Assembly (NCBI GenBank): GCA_032158295.1
Contig: CM063260.1
Location: 10,706,767 to 10,770,766 of the forward strand
DNA length: 64,000 bases
Direction: 5' to 3'
Source of the DNA: Pycnopodia helianthoides
Lineage: Eukaryota; Echinodermata; Asteroidea; Forcipulatida; Asteriidae
This document shows positions 11,401 through 22,515 of the stretch, in pieces. A program made the translations under genes and the position numbers. The first letter of the stretch is position 1, and each line of letters starts with the position of its first letter. The notes under the pieces were generated by a model that did not search any database, was not told the DNA's origin, and saw nothing but the letters and a program-made list of their open reading frames with translations.

Positions 11401-11792
11401 TTAAAAGAACATTACAGAATTGGTTTTTGCTAACAAAACAGTTGCTGGCAGTGTAAGCACTTTATGTAATTCACCGCATACATAAACTGACAAACCTGTA
11501 GAAGTTTGAGATCGATCGGCCTTCTGGGTCACTAGAAAATAGTGAAAAACCGTTTACACATTTGCATGAAATCATATAGATTCAACAAATGAATAAAACG
11601 CTCACTGAGCGATAAACTCCAATCAGAAAATTAGTGTATTCATTTCTCATCAAATATGGCATTTCAGACAGAAATATTTCAAGGGATGTTTTCTACTATC
11701 ATCATCATTAGACCGTGTAAGTTGTATGTATCTGTGATCAAAAAGTATATTTTACTAGTTTTTTTCTCACCAATTTTGTAATGTTCCTTTAA
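11401..11792 (+). mobile_element. MITE family A, full copy
   Basis: TTAA lies at 11401-11404 and 11789-11792. It is nearly identical in layout to the 10148 copy, with the same orientation about 1.25 kb away, and shares the CTGAGCGATAAACTCCAATC and TTTCAAGGGATGTTTTCTAC blocks. Its right TTAA directly abuts a family-B element. Non-coding. Confidence 0.9.
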
Positions 11793-12102
11793 AGATCATT
11801 AAAAACTTACTTGGTAAAAGAGCACCGGAGAGCTGTTGATATTATAAAACATGGTTGGAATGACTCCCTTTGAAGTAAAGTAGTTTCAGAGAAAGAGGTA
11901 ATTTTTCACCCAAATATTTGAATCTGAGAAAGGCTTCAAGTTTCTCAGGCATCTGTTTTTCTCTTTCATTATTTTTCTTGCAACTTCGAGGACCAATTGA
12001 GCCCAGATTTCCACGGGCTTGTCATTTGTATGCATATGTTGGGATACACCAAGTGAGAATACTGGTCTTTGACAATTACCAATAGCATACACTCGCCTTC
12101 AA
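11793..12102 (-). mobile_element. MITE family B, truncated copy
   Basis: Starts inside the family (AAAACTTACTTGGTAAAAG) directly at the TTAA junction of the preceding family-A element and ends with CAATAGCATACACTCGCCTTC. It contains the GAATACTGGTCTTTGACAAT block. The normal outer terminus is missing where the two elements meet, so one was probably inserted into or beside the other. Confidence 0.75.
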
Positions 12103-12743
12103 GCTCAGAATTCCCCCCAAACATTGCGCCCTGAATATGGGCCACGCATGTTAGAAGCCGGGGATCGCTCCCCGTTTATGCCCAATGACAAAAGAATTCG
12201 GGAACATGCTTTGTGTGTGGTCGTTAACTTTTTGAGGGGTGCGGTAGTTTTTACGTGAAAGGCGCTTCCATAATTTGCGCTGTTGTTATTTGTTAATAAA
12301 AATTACATGAAATTGTGTTTTGGTATATTTCTTGAAAACTATAGAAGGTGAGGACTAATGTAGTTTTACCATCAATTCGTAATACAAGTAAACAACTGCG
12401 TCAGACATCCTGTTTATGTTCAAAATAAACACAATAGTTGAATATACTGTGGCCATCGGTATTGTATTATACAGAGTTACTCAAATGTAGTATTTACACT
12501 TTAAAAATTCCGTGTTTTTATTTTATTTTATTTATTTTTGTATTATTATTATTATTATTCTCGCCCATGATCATTTTAAAATACTGCATCGTGTAAAAGC
12601 TGGATTGAAACTTGGAAAGGTTGATCATTATTGTTTTTTCTCTTTTCTATAAACATTGTTTTTTAGCGCAGCGGTGGAGTTTGATTTAGTGAAATCAAAG
12701 ATAAAATGATTTTTTTTTTAATCAATATTCACGCGTCGTTATG
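12103..12743. other. Unassigned stretch downstream of the small gene
   Basis: AT-rich, with an ATT microsatellite at about 12541-12558. No exon recognised. It lies beyond the proposed polyadenylation signal of the minus-strand gene. Confidence 0.4.
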
Positions 12744-12749
12744 TTTATT
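12744..12749 (-). promoter_or_regulatory. Candidate polyadenylation signal
   Basis: AATAAA on the minus strand, 82 nt downstream of the stop codon in the proposed second exon (12832-12834). The position is normal for a short 3' UTR, but AATAAA is common in AT-rich DNA. Confidence 0.35.
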
Positions 12750-12831
12750 GTAGGTTACGAAAATTTCAGTTGGTTTAGGAAATATTAATGGAAACTCCAA
12801 TACTGAACAAAAATTGTAAATAATCGACACC

Positions 12832-12903
12832 TCACACATTACAAGGGGCAGGATTGTATCTTGCACTCTGCCGTTGAACTGGTTGCGAAAATATTTGATG
12901 AGA
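12832..12903 (-). CDS. Candidate second (terminal) exon of small secreted peptide
   Basis: This is a proposed continuation of the exon at 13413-13508. On the minus strand an acceptor (TATTTATATACAG, AG at 12904-12905) is followed by a frame in the required phase 0 that runs 23 codons to TGA: SHQIFSQPVQRQ, then SARYNPAPCNV. The joined product would be 55 residues: a signal peptide and a ~33-residue mature peptide with one cysteine. The intron would be 509 bp, and an AATAAA follows at 12744-12749. The polypyrimidine tract is weak, and the true second exon could lie elsewhere. No homology is claimed; transcript data would decide. Confidence 0.3.
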   Translation of the reverse strand, partial: SHQIFSQPVQRQSARYNPAPCNV

Positions 12904-13412
12904 CTGTATATAAATATACAAACAATTTCATCTAAAGTGAGCTAACAATTGTACTTATATCAAGATGTGCAAAGTAAAGGTTTATTTCAAATTCTGACAT
13001 TCTAAATCTATATAACACGAATAAATGCATTTGTATTCGTTGCGTCTTACGTTGTTAAGAAAAGTACAGTATACACTAACAATTCGATTTGAGCAGTATG
13101 CGAGTGACTATACAGCGCGGCAGATTGGTGGAAATGATTGGCAAAGACATCTGGTGAAAAGACTGAGAGACTTCGTAGCAAAAGCTTGCACTGTTTCCTC
13201 TGGCAATCTCAAGTTTCCAACTCGGAAAAAGGTTGAAAGAAAACGCGTTTGAACTTGGAGTCGTCTGTACTCCAGTGCGATGTTTTATTTCGAGCAGCGT
13301 TTCGTTTGGCGCAAAGAGACCATGCGCTCACAATGTTTGAAGGTATATAACAAAAGCATTTGTCACATATTTATGGGCGCGAAATCGGAGTACAGTTTGT
13401 TTTCGGACTTAC

Positions 13413-13508
13413 CTCATCTGTAAGGTCGTGGAATTTGCCCATGGATGCGGCTGTTGTTAGGCAGACGACCATCAGAACTGAGAAAATTGTGAGTGTAACT
13501 GACTTCAT
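13413..13508 (-). CDS. First coding exon of a secreted peptide or protein
   Basis: The minus-strand frame has 32 codons from ATG (13506-13508) to a strong donor, GAG|GTAAGT, with GT at 13411-13412. Residues 1-5 (MKSVT) begin a signal peptide. A hydrophobic core follows (LTIFSVLMVVCLTTAAS), with likely cleavage near A20-S22, then MGKFHDLTDE. The ATG context is favourable (CCAACATGA), and the ~168-nt leader up to the expected start site has no upstream ATG. A TATA box sits at 13703-13709. The exon ends in phase 0. The product is secreted or membrane-bound by prediction. The family is not recognised: it could be a neuropeptide, antimicrobial or other small secreted protein. This is the best-supported gene in the window. 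Confidence 0.78.
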
Positions 13509-13675
13509 GTTGGTTTGGCTGTCGTCCGTGGACTCGGCGAAGTGAGCAGAAAATTAGCAAGTGCGGTTATCGCTAACTCGTGGCGGCTGGTTGACTTGGT
13601 TGGCTCTTGTTGTGTACGTGTGATGTCGTCCGTTTGGGGTTGGTTGGTGTTTTATTCTTCGTACTTGACAAATAG

Positions 13676-13709
13676 TGATGCTCGTAGAGGCCGGGCGGCG
13701 TCTTAAATA
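13676..13709 (-). promoter_or_regulatory. TATA promoter of the secreted-peptide gene
   Basis: On the minus strand TATTTAAG (TATTTAA at 13703-13709) lies in a GC-richer flank about 195 bp before the ATG. Transcription would be expected to start about 30 nt downstream, near 13676. A strong TATA box suggests a regulated, cell-type-specific gene, which is inference. Confidence 0.6.
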
Positions 13710-15070
13710 GCTGATTGCGGCGGTGAGGAGTCGCTCCGCCCACTGCGCAGACTCGAGAGGCTCACTTGACGGCAAGTGTCTGCTCGGTAGCCCTACTGCG
13801 CATTCCAGAATGTTGTTACATTACTAGCGTATTACTGTCGCGCAATTACCTCGGTTTGGCAGGCAGAGAAACATTCCCTCAGCGCGTCTTAACTAGATAG
13901 AGCGCCTAAATTAGGGTCTCGCCTGCGTAATCGCCGTTCGTGTAGGACTGTTTCCCCCGGTCCAAAAAAGCTGCTGAAACACGTGCAGTGTGACTCGCCG
14001 AGCCCGTGTGTGGTTTAGTGCTGAGCGTGTTAGGCAAATAATTGCGCCTGTAAATCAAGATCAAATCAAATCAGCGATTGACTTTTGGTAGGGGGGCTGA
14101 CGCTCGAAAACACGGCAACACTCGAGTTGTTCCGTGGTAACCCAACCAAAAAACAACGACCGCGCCTGTCGGTGTCGAGTGTTACGTCGAGGGTACTTGT
14201 AATTAGTTTTGTTCCAATGGCTACTAACGTATAGACATTATAAAGACAAATGGAGCTCTGAAAGGAAAGGAGGGGGGAAATGCCTCGAGACCAGTCGTGT
14301 ATGGAGGATCCGGTCGGTTGGTTAATCGGTTAAAAATAAAGCTTTCTTTAATTAAAGTTTCAAGTGATTACAAATATAGATTTACAGACAAGGCGAATAA
14401 ACCCTGCTCTTTGTATTAACCGAATTGTATATTGAAGTACGTGCGTCACTTGGTAAACCATGTATGCAATTGATTATAATACTCGAAATATATATTTGCC
14501 ACAATTTGGTGTAAAAGGAGTTTCTCGTCAGGTGATTGCAATATTTACTCGTCTAACTCAGACAATATTCCATCTGGTATATTGTAATTTACAATTGTAT
14601 GCTATTGTGATAAATACACAACCATTCTACGTTTGCATACAAAGAAAGCTTAGTCAGCATTTTTGCTTTCTCAAAAATAGTACTATAAAATCAGCAATTA
14701 GTTTTACGAGAAGGTTTTTTCTTTCTTCAGTTTTTGGTTCGGGATTTGAACATGCTGATGTGATAATATTTTAACTGAAGGTGTTAAAAAAAACGCATCC
14801 TTGATTAGTGTCCCGTTGTGACACTGATGAAGGGAAGAGTCCTGCTCAACGGCAACAAATAGTTTATATAATCTCACTGGCAAACTAGTATCCTTTGGAA
14901 CATACATGTACCAATTGAGCAATGAGTACAAGAAAGTAGAATTTATTGCTTTTATTCAAACGGTGTACATAACATTTGTAAATTGACAATAAAGATGTTC
15001 ACATATTTGTTATGATCATCGTGGAAAACTTCCCATGTTTTTTTTGGTTGATTTTTTTTTTTACAAACTA
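13710..15070. other. Upstream flank of the small gene; otherwise unassigned
   Basis: The first ~500 bp are GC-richer and could contain proximal regulatory sequence for the minus-strand gene. Beyond about 14.3 kb the DNA is AT-rich. No second gene or repeat family is recognised. Confidence 0.35.
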
Positions 15071-15071
15071 G

Positions 15072-15195
15072 TGCAATTTTTGATATTTGAAATCAGTGAA
15101 AACGTGTAATTAGGTTTTCACTTCTGTTTCTGGTGACTCCGATGTCTGATTGAGCTTAAACTTTCACACAAAATGTGTAGATACTGGTTTTGACA
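15072..15195 (-). mobile_element. MITE family A/B core fragment
   Basis: Contains GATTGAGCTTAAACTTTCAC and nearby AATCAGTGAAAACGTGTAAT, the reverse of the core shared by the A and B families. No terminus is seen. Truncated relic. Confidence 0.45.
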
Positions 15196-15240
15196 AATAC
15201 AGACGTTGGCCGAGTGCTAGTACGGCTTTTTTTGTCTTCC

Positions 15241-15400
15241 TGTTGTTCTTCTTCTTCGTATTCTTCGTCTTCGTCGTCTTCTTCTTCTTCTTCTTCTTCT
15301 TCTTCATCTTCTTCTTCTTCTTCTTCTTCTTCTTCTTTTTCTTCTTCTTCTTCTTCTTCTGTTTCTTCTTCTTCTTCATCTTCGTGAGCCCACTGCTTGG
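15241..15400. repeat. (CTT)n tract, about 160 bp
   Basis: An almost pure CTT array with a few CGT and CAT interruptions. It creates artefactual long frames in several readings (poly-Ser, poly-Phe, poly-Lys/Glu). As a long homopurine-homopyrimidine mirror repeat it could adopt triplex DNA. Confidence 0.95.
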
Positions 15401-15629
15401 TGATGTTCACTGCGGTAATGTTAGGAGACTGCGAGTTTCTAGAATACAGCTATATGCCATCCCACTGCATTGTTGCATAAAGTTGGTCAGTAATATTATA
15501 GATTTCTACTACCTCATCATCAGTGCAAACAAAATATGTAAATTCACATATCACAACTAATTGGTATTAAACACTATCAGCTCTTGGCAGGCCATTTCCT
15601 TACTCCATGAAACAGTTGAATTCAACGGC

Positions 15630-15830
15630 GTACAGTGCACTCTTCCTGACCCATTACTGACCTATTTCTGGGTCAGTGTGACCCGGAAGATGTGTCAAAA
15701 TTACTCCCAAACTGTGTCAAACTAACGCAGAGTCCTAATCAAAATCCCATTCTAACCGGTTTCCGGGTCAGCCTGACACAGAAATGGGTTTTGCCCCCTT
15801 TCCGTATATGGGTCAAATCCCTTAGTATAG
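15630..15830. repeat. TGACCCGGAA-type interspersed repeat (family E)
   Basis: Carries repeated short motifs around TGACCCATT, CTGGGTCAGTGTGACCCGG and TTTCCGGGTCAGCCTGACAC. The same palindromic vocabulary recurs at 35.04-35.31, 42.72-42.83 and 47.97-48.22 kb. It behaves as a short foldback repeat with no coding potential. Confidence 0.6.
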
Positions 15831-15889
15831 CCCCGACTGAAATCCAGGCCCAAGTGATAGCGGCTAACTTGTAGTGTACCTAATTATGT

Positions 15890-16198
15890 AGGCCCATGCT
15901 TAGATGAGGCACTGTTGCCAAATGTTGCCTGGTCCTAAATGTAATCTTGACAATTATATCTTATTAACGTAGCCCGGTTTAGGTCCGGGCAACATTAAGG
16001 TATACAAGGTTGGGACAGACTGTTACGCTCTGGACTCCTTACTTTTGAGTAGCTGTAGTCAGTTTGTATTGGGTCTTAGCACACACTCTGGGTATGTGCC
16101 TGCGTGGTACTCAGGCCTGACTTGGGCTCTTGGATCTGGCTGCATTTCGGGGCTTGCACAAGCACTAGACCCCGAGGTTCAAAAAAAAAAAAAAAAAA
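15890..16198 (+). mobile_element. Possible retroelement 3' end with A18 tail
   Basis: GC-richer sequence with hairpins (GCCCGG...CCGGGC) ends in a run of 18 A at 16181-16198, as expected for a retroposed 3' end. No tRNA-like head, reverse transcriptase frame or target-site duplication was identified, so the class is unknown. Confidence 0.3.
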
Positions 16199-16489
16199 CA
16201 TGTGACATAATAGCCTAATATAGTGCTTCCATTTGACCTATGGCAGACAATAGCAGACCACGGTTTGACAAAATGCTTTTTCAGTGTCGTTAAATAGGGG
16301 GAAAAAACACACCAGACGATTATACAAAGAAGACAAGAATAAAAGACTAATTGAATGCGAGTTTCATCGTCGTCTCGACTCGATTGTAACAACCTTACAG
16401 CACTCGGGGGCTGAGAGACTGATAAGTGGCCCGTCGATCACGAAGGAGAAGAGAGAGAAAACTAGCCACTTACGCCCGGAGAAAAATGA

Positions 16490-16614
16490 AGAAGAAGAAG
16501 AAGAAGAGGGGGAAAGAAAGAAGGGCTTGAGAAACTACATTCACTTCCATCAAGGATGAGCAAGTGTCATCATCAGCATCGGCTCTTCTTCCTTCTTTTT
16601 CTTCTTCTTCTTCC
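16490..16614. repeat. Paired AAG and CTT tracts
   Basis: A GAAGAAGAAG-type tract (about 16488-16515) and a CTTCTTCTTC-type tract (about 16586-16614) face each other across ~75 bp and can pair as an imperfect hairpin. A C-rich run follows at about 16782-16795. Confidence 0.75.
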
Positions 16615-17198
16615 CTTACCTCTGTCCTCAAATGACGCGAGATGTTTTGCAAAGGAATCCACGGCGCGAAGGATGAATGGTGTGGCATCTGTGATAGGTA
16701 GACAATAATATTGATCTGTGCAAAGCTTAAAGGCATGTACACCAGCGGCAAACCGCAATTGCTGCATTTGCAATCAGCATGCCCCCCCCCCCCCTCCTTA
16801 ATAAAAAAAAGTCGTGGAAATGGCCAATTTAAAAACGAATCTAGATAACGAATTGGTGTAAATACATAGGAACATGCCGTAGTTCATCACGATATATTTG
16901 TTTCGGCAATGATTACAAATGATGGGAAGACACGAGCAGCACTGTGCTTGGTCTAATTTCAAACCGTATTTTTATTTTTTTTTTCCTGAGCATATGTTCT
17001 GGTTTAATGGTTCTGGAAATAGCACTGTGTTAGAGGTAATTTTACCTGACCCATAAAGCAGCATTTTCCACGCTATCGAGACGAAAGCGTGGATGTCGCG
17101 GTGTTATGGATAGATGTAACGTGTAAATTTGTTATACCGCAATGCCCTGAAATCGAGACAAGTCGACTTTAGTTCCTTTGTCTTCTTCGTCTTGGATA

Positions 17199-17233
17199 GG
17201 GGGGGGGGGGGGGTGGGGGTGTCGGGGGGGGGG
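17199..17233. repeat. G-run cluster (G15, G5, G10)
   Basis: Runs of 15, 5 and 10 G occupy 17199-17213, 17215-17219 and 17224-17233. This satisfies simple G-quadruplex patterns on the plus strand. Confidence 0.9.
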
Positions 17234-17732
17234 TGAAGTGGACAAATTACACATCATCTTATATTGATATTTTGCGCTGTCATTTTGATCATTTTTGGCC
17301 TTCAAAATGACATACAGTTACCTACCTTGGTTCTAGCGTTTTTGCATAGGTCGAATTCGGGTACCGTCGATTTAAAGGTCATCAAGTCAGTCCAATATAC
17401 ATTTAAGATTGGTGCAATTTAAGCTCTGGGATTTCAGGGTTTTGTTTTGGTTTTTTTTTTTTTTTTTCTTTTGCCTATACTACACCTTTCAAGCCAGCTT
17501 TTCGCAAACGAACTTGACTTTTTTGAAATCACGTAGAGCCCATTGTTAGCTCATATCAGTTCTACAGCGTCGGGGAAATAATAATTTCCATTCTATTTTT
17601 GGTCGGCAGTGTCTTTCGACGATTTGTACGTCAAAGTGATATTGTCATTTCTTTTTAAAATAAACATTTAGACTGATTAAACTTTAAAGAGTGGCTCCCA
17701 AGGTCAAAATCAGTTTTGTTATTCACTCAAAT

Positions 17733-18330
17733 TCCAATAGATAGAGTCCATATAAAAACGGGAGGGGTCATTTTCTAACCTCACCTTAAAATAGTTTGAT
17801 ATCCGTCAAGTATTATTTTGGTCAAGATACAAAAATATTCGATGACGTCATATTTCCAATGTATGGTCCTTTGACGATATTCAATATGCATTGAATTTGA
17901 CCTTTTGACTGGCGCCGAAATTTCTCTTGGGAATGTAGGCAGACCCCTCTGTTTTTGCTGTCCGATGACGTCATATTTCAAATTACTCTCTGGAAAGAGT
18001 ATTGAGTAAAATGACATTTTACAGCACTTTAACGTGAGGTTAGAGACTTGTCATTTTTTCCCCACTTTCATGAGGCCTCTATCTATTGGAAAAATGGTAG
18101 CCCTCTTGGAGCAGGTAATATTTGTACCGCACCAACGTCTCTGTTTTTGCTGTCCGATGACGTCATATTTCAAATTACTCTCTAAAAGGTCATCGAGTAA
18201 ATATACATTTTACAGCACTTTAACGTGAGGTTAGAGACTTGTCATTTTTTCCGCAAACATGAGGACTCTATCTATTGGAAAATGGCAGCCCTCTGTAGAG
18301 TAGGTAATATTTGTACCGCACAAACAATGT
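17733..18330. mobile_element. Foldback element with one arm tandemly duplicated
   Basis: A 192-bp unit starting CTCTGTTTTTGCTGTCCGAT is present about twice (17947 and 18139). It includes GATGACGTCATATTTCAAAT, CACTTTAACGTGAGGTTAG and TCTATCTATTGGAAAA. The reverse complement of part of it lies at 17733-17790 (TCCAATAGATAGAG ... TCTAACCTCAC). The arrangement is thus inverted arm, spacer, arm, arm. Each unit carries a palindromic TGACGTCA. Confidence 0.75.
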
Positions 18331-19348
18331 CAGACTCGTGTTGTAGGCCACACATAGATACGGTCACCAGCGTGCAGTATACCAGCCCGCTTGTCAGTTG
18401 GACTCATTACGAATTGTAAAGTGACAAATCATATCGACGTCTCGATCTTTGAAGACGTTAAATTTTATTCTTCTTCTCTCTCCCCCCCCCCCTTTCTCTG
18501 AGATGATTTCGAGGGGGGTGATTATAAAGACATTTTAATCTATGCGAGTGACCGCACAGACGCCTCGTCAATTTGCGGCTCATCCCGCAAACCTTGAGAA
18601 AATGAGGACTGAATGACCACGCAATTATAATTGCAAGGAGTTTGCACACGTCACCCCCCCCCCCTAAAATCTATCTTTCTCTCTTTGCGTGACGTTGACG
18701 ACAAACAGTTTCTCATGATAAACAATACCCAGGGGGGGATACATTTGCCGTGGGGCGAGAGCTGGGGGGGGGGGTAAAGGAAATTCCCCCACACCATGGG
18801 CTCGACTTAAGCATGCCGAGGAAGTGTTTCTACAAAAAAAAGTTATCGATTCTCAACTCGGCGTTAATTCGTTCACGCGGCTCTTCTAAACGAATAAACT
18901 ACATCGTGGCGCATCATGCCGTGTCGTAACACCAAATCGTCGATTCCTCAATGATCGAAAAGTGCCCTCCCGTCCCCCTGTAATCGATTCTTAAGGCTGC
19001 CGATCGGTGAACTTGACACATTTTTCAATATCGATTAATAAGATTCGCCCCCCCCCCCACCATGATTTGATTTACAGGCAGGTCACGATTGGAAAGTTCG
19101 CAGTCGTCTCAAAGTTCGATACTGTAACTGTCGATCGGTCGCTGTTTGCATTTTTGTTAATGGTGTCTATTAATCGGCGAAGTTGTGGTAAAAACAAGGC
19201 AGTATAAAAGGGGAAGGAAATGTCACCGAAATCCAACAAAACGATGACGTCGTTTGGTGGGACCCTAATATTATTCGTATCGAATATATGAGGTAGGATT
19301 AGCTGGAGCCTGTCAGCACAAAATGACAAGGGTGACCTTTTAAGATCA
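18331..19348. other. Unassigned stretch with C/G runs and ATCGAT motifs
   Basis: No gene recognised. Pure C or G runs of about 9-12 occur near 18481-18492, 18654-18664, 18764-18773 and 19048-19057. ATCGATT/ATCGATTA motifs occur near 18845, 18983 and 19030. Confidence 0.45.
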
Positions 19349-19395
19349 ATTCTTCTTCTTCTTCTTCTTCTTCTTCTTCTTCTTCTTCTTCTTCT
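19349..19395. repeat. (CTT)n microsatellite
   Basis: About 15 uninterrupted TTC units. It accounts for the poly-Glu frame on the opposite strand. Confidence 0.95.
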
Positions 19396-21800
19396 TTGTT
19401 GGAGCGTCCATTTCCCATTATGACGTCGAAACGCTCAAAGGTCACATAAATCACACTGGTAATTACGTGAGGATGGATTCGTTCCAACGATAAAAACCCG
19501 TGAATTTAATCAAAGAATTAGAGAGGGGGAAACAAAAATTATACGGGTTCTACCGGAGCATGTCCTAACAAATCTTTCATTTTGGGTATGAACAACTATC
19601 GGGTTCCATTTCTTGTGTGGCATTATTCATCCAAAGCATAGCCTGACGTGGTGTTTTGGAGTGCAATTAATATGCAAATTGGCGACGTGATGTGTTTAAA
19701 CAACCGTAGTGTTTTGAGGGCAAGTGAGAGTACAGGATTGTAACAATGTCCAGGTGATATGCATGGACGTAAGGGGACTCTTTGGGTCAAGGGGCGGGGG
19801 GCCGAGGGGGTTTATTTGCCCGAAATTTTACACAGGTAAAAAGTTACAATTTCTAGTAGCGGATAAATGATTATGTTCAGTACTTTCTCTGGCCATTTTT
19901 TCTTTTCTTCTTCGTCTTCTTGCTGTGCCCAACTTTTTCAGCTGTTTTGCCCGAATTTAGGAGGGAAGTAGCTTTGAAGTGCTTTAAAGGTATTGTACAG
20001 GTTTGGTAAGGATAAAAACGAAACTTTATGTGCTTAAGCAGCTCTATGAAATTGGGCCCTGTACTTAAGCTGCCTCTCTGACTGCGCGGTTTCTACTTCT
20101 ATTGTTCTTTTAATTGAGTTGTTCTTCTCGTGAAGAGTCAGACTGCATACTTGCTCAAATTGGGAAAAAAACTACCAGGGTGAATAACTGTCCATTGTGA
20201 GGATGAAACATCGGCATTGTACAGCCCTACCTCTAATCATAAATCCAATAATTATAAAAAACGAAATTGAATTGCGACGCACAATTCGAAGTACCTTTGT
20301 GGCTGGAGTAAGTAGGGTGATTAAGGACGTGTTTTTGTTATAATATATTTCTATATGTTTTTTGCATAATCGTATAGCTAGGATCAATCTATCTGAAATC
20401 TCTTACCTGTCCTGGAATTTTGTGTATAGCTTTCTGTACAGTTTTATTGGCCTTCGTTCACTTGTTTACAATTAGTGAAATTGTCAGTACATGCAATTAC
20501 GTGGCCTTACTTTATGATGTTCGAATGGGGGTGTTCCATGCTTTAAAATGCGCAGTTATTTATTTTTGTCTATAAAGTATAAAATTGCATAAATTATGCC
20601 TATGTTTAGTAATGGTTTCTAACCGTGTCCTTAAAATGTCCTCTGCCGTTTTGGAAATTGTTTATATGGGTTAAAAGCACACTTTCCGCCTGTAACAAGT
20701 CTCATTTACAGGTATATTGGAACGGGCGGGGGAAGGGCAGGGGAAGGGACAGTGAGCACTGTTGTTGCTATAGATCGACCAATCAGAATCGAGGATTCAA
20801 GTTTGCTTGGAGATAACGACCAATGACAATTGGAGCTTGATGATACACATTTTTTGAAGGTGCCCGGTTCACACGAAACATTTTCCAGGATGTTTGGGCT
20901 TTTACAAAACCGTATATTTTTTAAATATTTTATGTATATTAAATATTTATGTTTGTTTATGGATACCACTTATACTTTACATTGAATTCAGTTCATTAAC
21001 AAGTAGCGTATCTTTGTATTGTGTGCGAATATCGCACGCAAGATTTCCTTTCTGGGGAAAAAAAACAGCTTCGCCGATCGAGCCATCTGCATTTTTTTCA
21101 AATTTATTCAGCTTCGTCAAAGTTTACAGAACGAGGGGTTCGTTTCATGAGCACTGATGTCACCCAGTGGTCAGACCGGCAGCTGAAGCAAGAAACACCC
21201 CGGATGGCCTGGGCAAACCTCGCCACGATCGGCGCGAGCCAGCACCCGTGGGTTTCCCAGTTAATTACTTCTTGCTTTAATTGCACTGTAAAACAATCAA
21301 GGGTCGAGTTAATGAATTTGTTAATAACGATCAGCTATAGTTCATAAACGGGGGGGGGGGGGGTCGCGAGCTCAATTTATGTGTTGCATCTCTCTTCTCG
21401 AGAGCTATTTGCATTTTTCAGTTTGTAAAAGATAAGCCTACCACAGAATCACAGACCTTTACAAGAGTGGCTCATCCGGGGAAGGGGAAAGGTCATTCAA
21501 CAGGAAAACATGAACGGGAAGGAACGCCGTGGTGAAATTAGCTGTTAATGAATCGAAACACACCAAGTACACGTATTATTCTGTGTTTTACTTGAGCCTC
21601 TTCAGCCCCCCCCCCACCCCATCCAACTCACACTCCACTACGAAGGCAGAATTTATCTAACATTCCACAACCACCAAAAGAGAAGACATTGTGTGGGTGT
21701 GTCCCCGATTTTTACCTGTATGGTTGGTTGACTTTTGTCCAATAGGGATAAATTGAAATGTTCCCAATCGATTAGCTTTTAGTAATGATTGTTGTTCTTG
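19396..21800. other. Unassigned 2.4-kb stretch
   Basis: No repeat family recognised. A GC-richer patch at about 21120-21290 is open on both strands and has AG dinucleotides after pyrimidines on each, but neither reading shows a domain or a matching donor. G14-type and C9-type runs occur near 21350 and 21606. Confidence 0.35.
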
Positions 21801-22139
21801 TTATTGCGGATTCACAGTCCGTTTACTGCGGATTCACAGTCCGTTACTGCGGATTCACAGTCCGCTACTGCGGATTCACAGTCCGTTACTGCGGATTTAC
21901 AGTCCGTTTACTGCGGATTTACAGTCCGCTACTGTGGATTCACAGTCCGTTACTGCGGATTCACAGTCCGTTTACTGCGGATTTACAGTCCGCTACTGTG
22001 GATTCACAGTCCGTTACTGCGGATTCACAGTCCGTTACTGCGGATTCACAGTCCGTTTAGTGCGGATTCACAGTCCGTTACTGCAGATTCACAGACCGTT
22101 ACTGCGGATTCACAATTCGTTATTGCGGATTCACAATCT
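21801..22139 (+). repeat. 21-bp tandem array, 16 units
   Basis: The unit is TTACTGCGGATTCACAGTCCG, 21 bp with some 22-bp variants. Sixteen units are present, with the last two drifting (CACAATTCG, CACAATCTT). Units 5-7 and 8-10 repeat the same three-unit pattern (GGATTTACAG, CTACTGTGGATT), a small higher-order repeat. CGGA and TCCG within each unit can pair. Long frames here are periodicity artefacts. Confidence 0.95.
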
Positions 22140-22492
22140 TTAAAGGAACATTACATAATTGGTTTTGCTAACAAAACAGTTGCTGGCAGTGTAAGCACTT
22201 TATGTAATCCACCGCATACATAAACTGACAAACCTGAAGAAGTTTGAGATCGATCGGCATCTGGGTCACGAGAAAATAGTGAAAAACCGATTACACATTT
22301 GCATGAAATCATATAGATCCAACAAATAAATAAAACGCTCACTGAGCGATAAACTCCGATAGGAAAATTAGTTTATTCATTTCTCATCAAATATGGCATT
22401 TCAGACAGAAATATTTCTAGGGATGTTTCTACTATCATCATCATTAGACCGTGTAAGTTTTTTTTTTTACCAATTCTGTAATGTTCCTTTAA
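22140..22492 (+). mobile_element. MITE family A inserted between opposed satellite arms
   Basis: TTAA at both ends (22140-22143 and 22489-22492) and the standard family-A interior, with a shortened right portion (the CTGTGATCAAAAAG block is missing). It lies between the direct 21-bp array and its inverted partner, i.e. in the loop of a large hairpin. Confidence 0.9.
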
Positions 22493-22515
22493 ATAAGGCC
22501 ATCTTTTGTGGATCC

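Noticed and set aside
15150..15560. 136-codon plus frame and opposite poly-Lys/Glu and poly-Ser frames
   Set aside because: Produced entirely by the CTT microsatellite; no start context, domain or splice sites.
21104..21286. Possible terminal exon on the minus strand with nearby AATAAA
   Set aside because: The AG-preceded frame has no domain, the opposite strand is equally open, and no donor or partner exon was found.
21785..22223. Plus-strand frames up to 144 codons with an ADSQSVT-type repeat
   Set aside because: Period-21 satellite with no stops; frames begin without support and run into a MITE.
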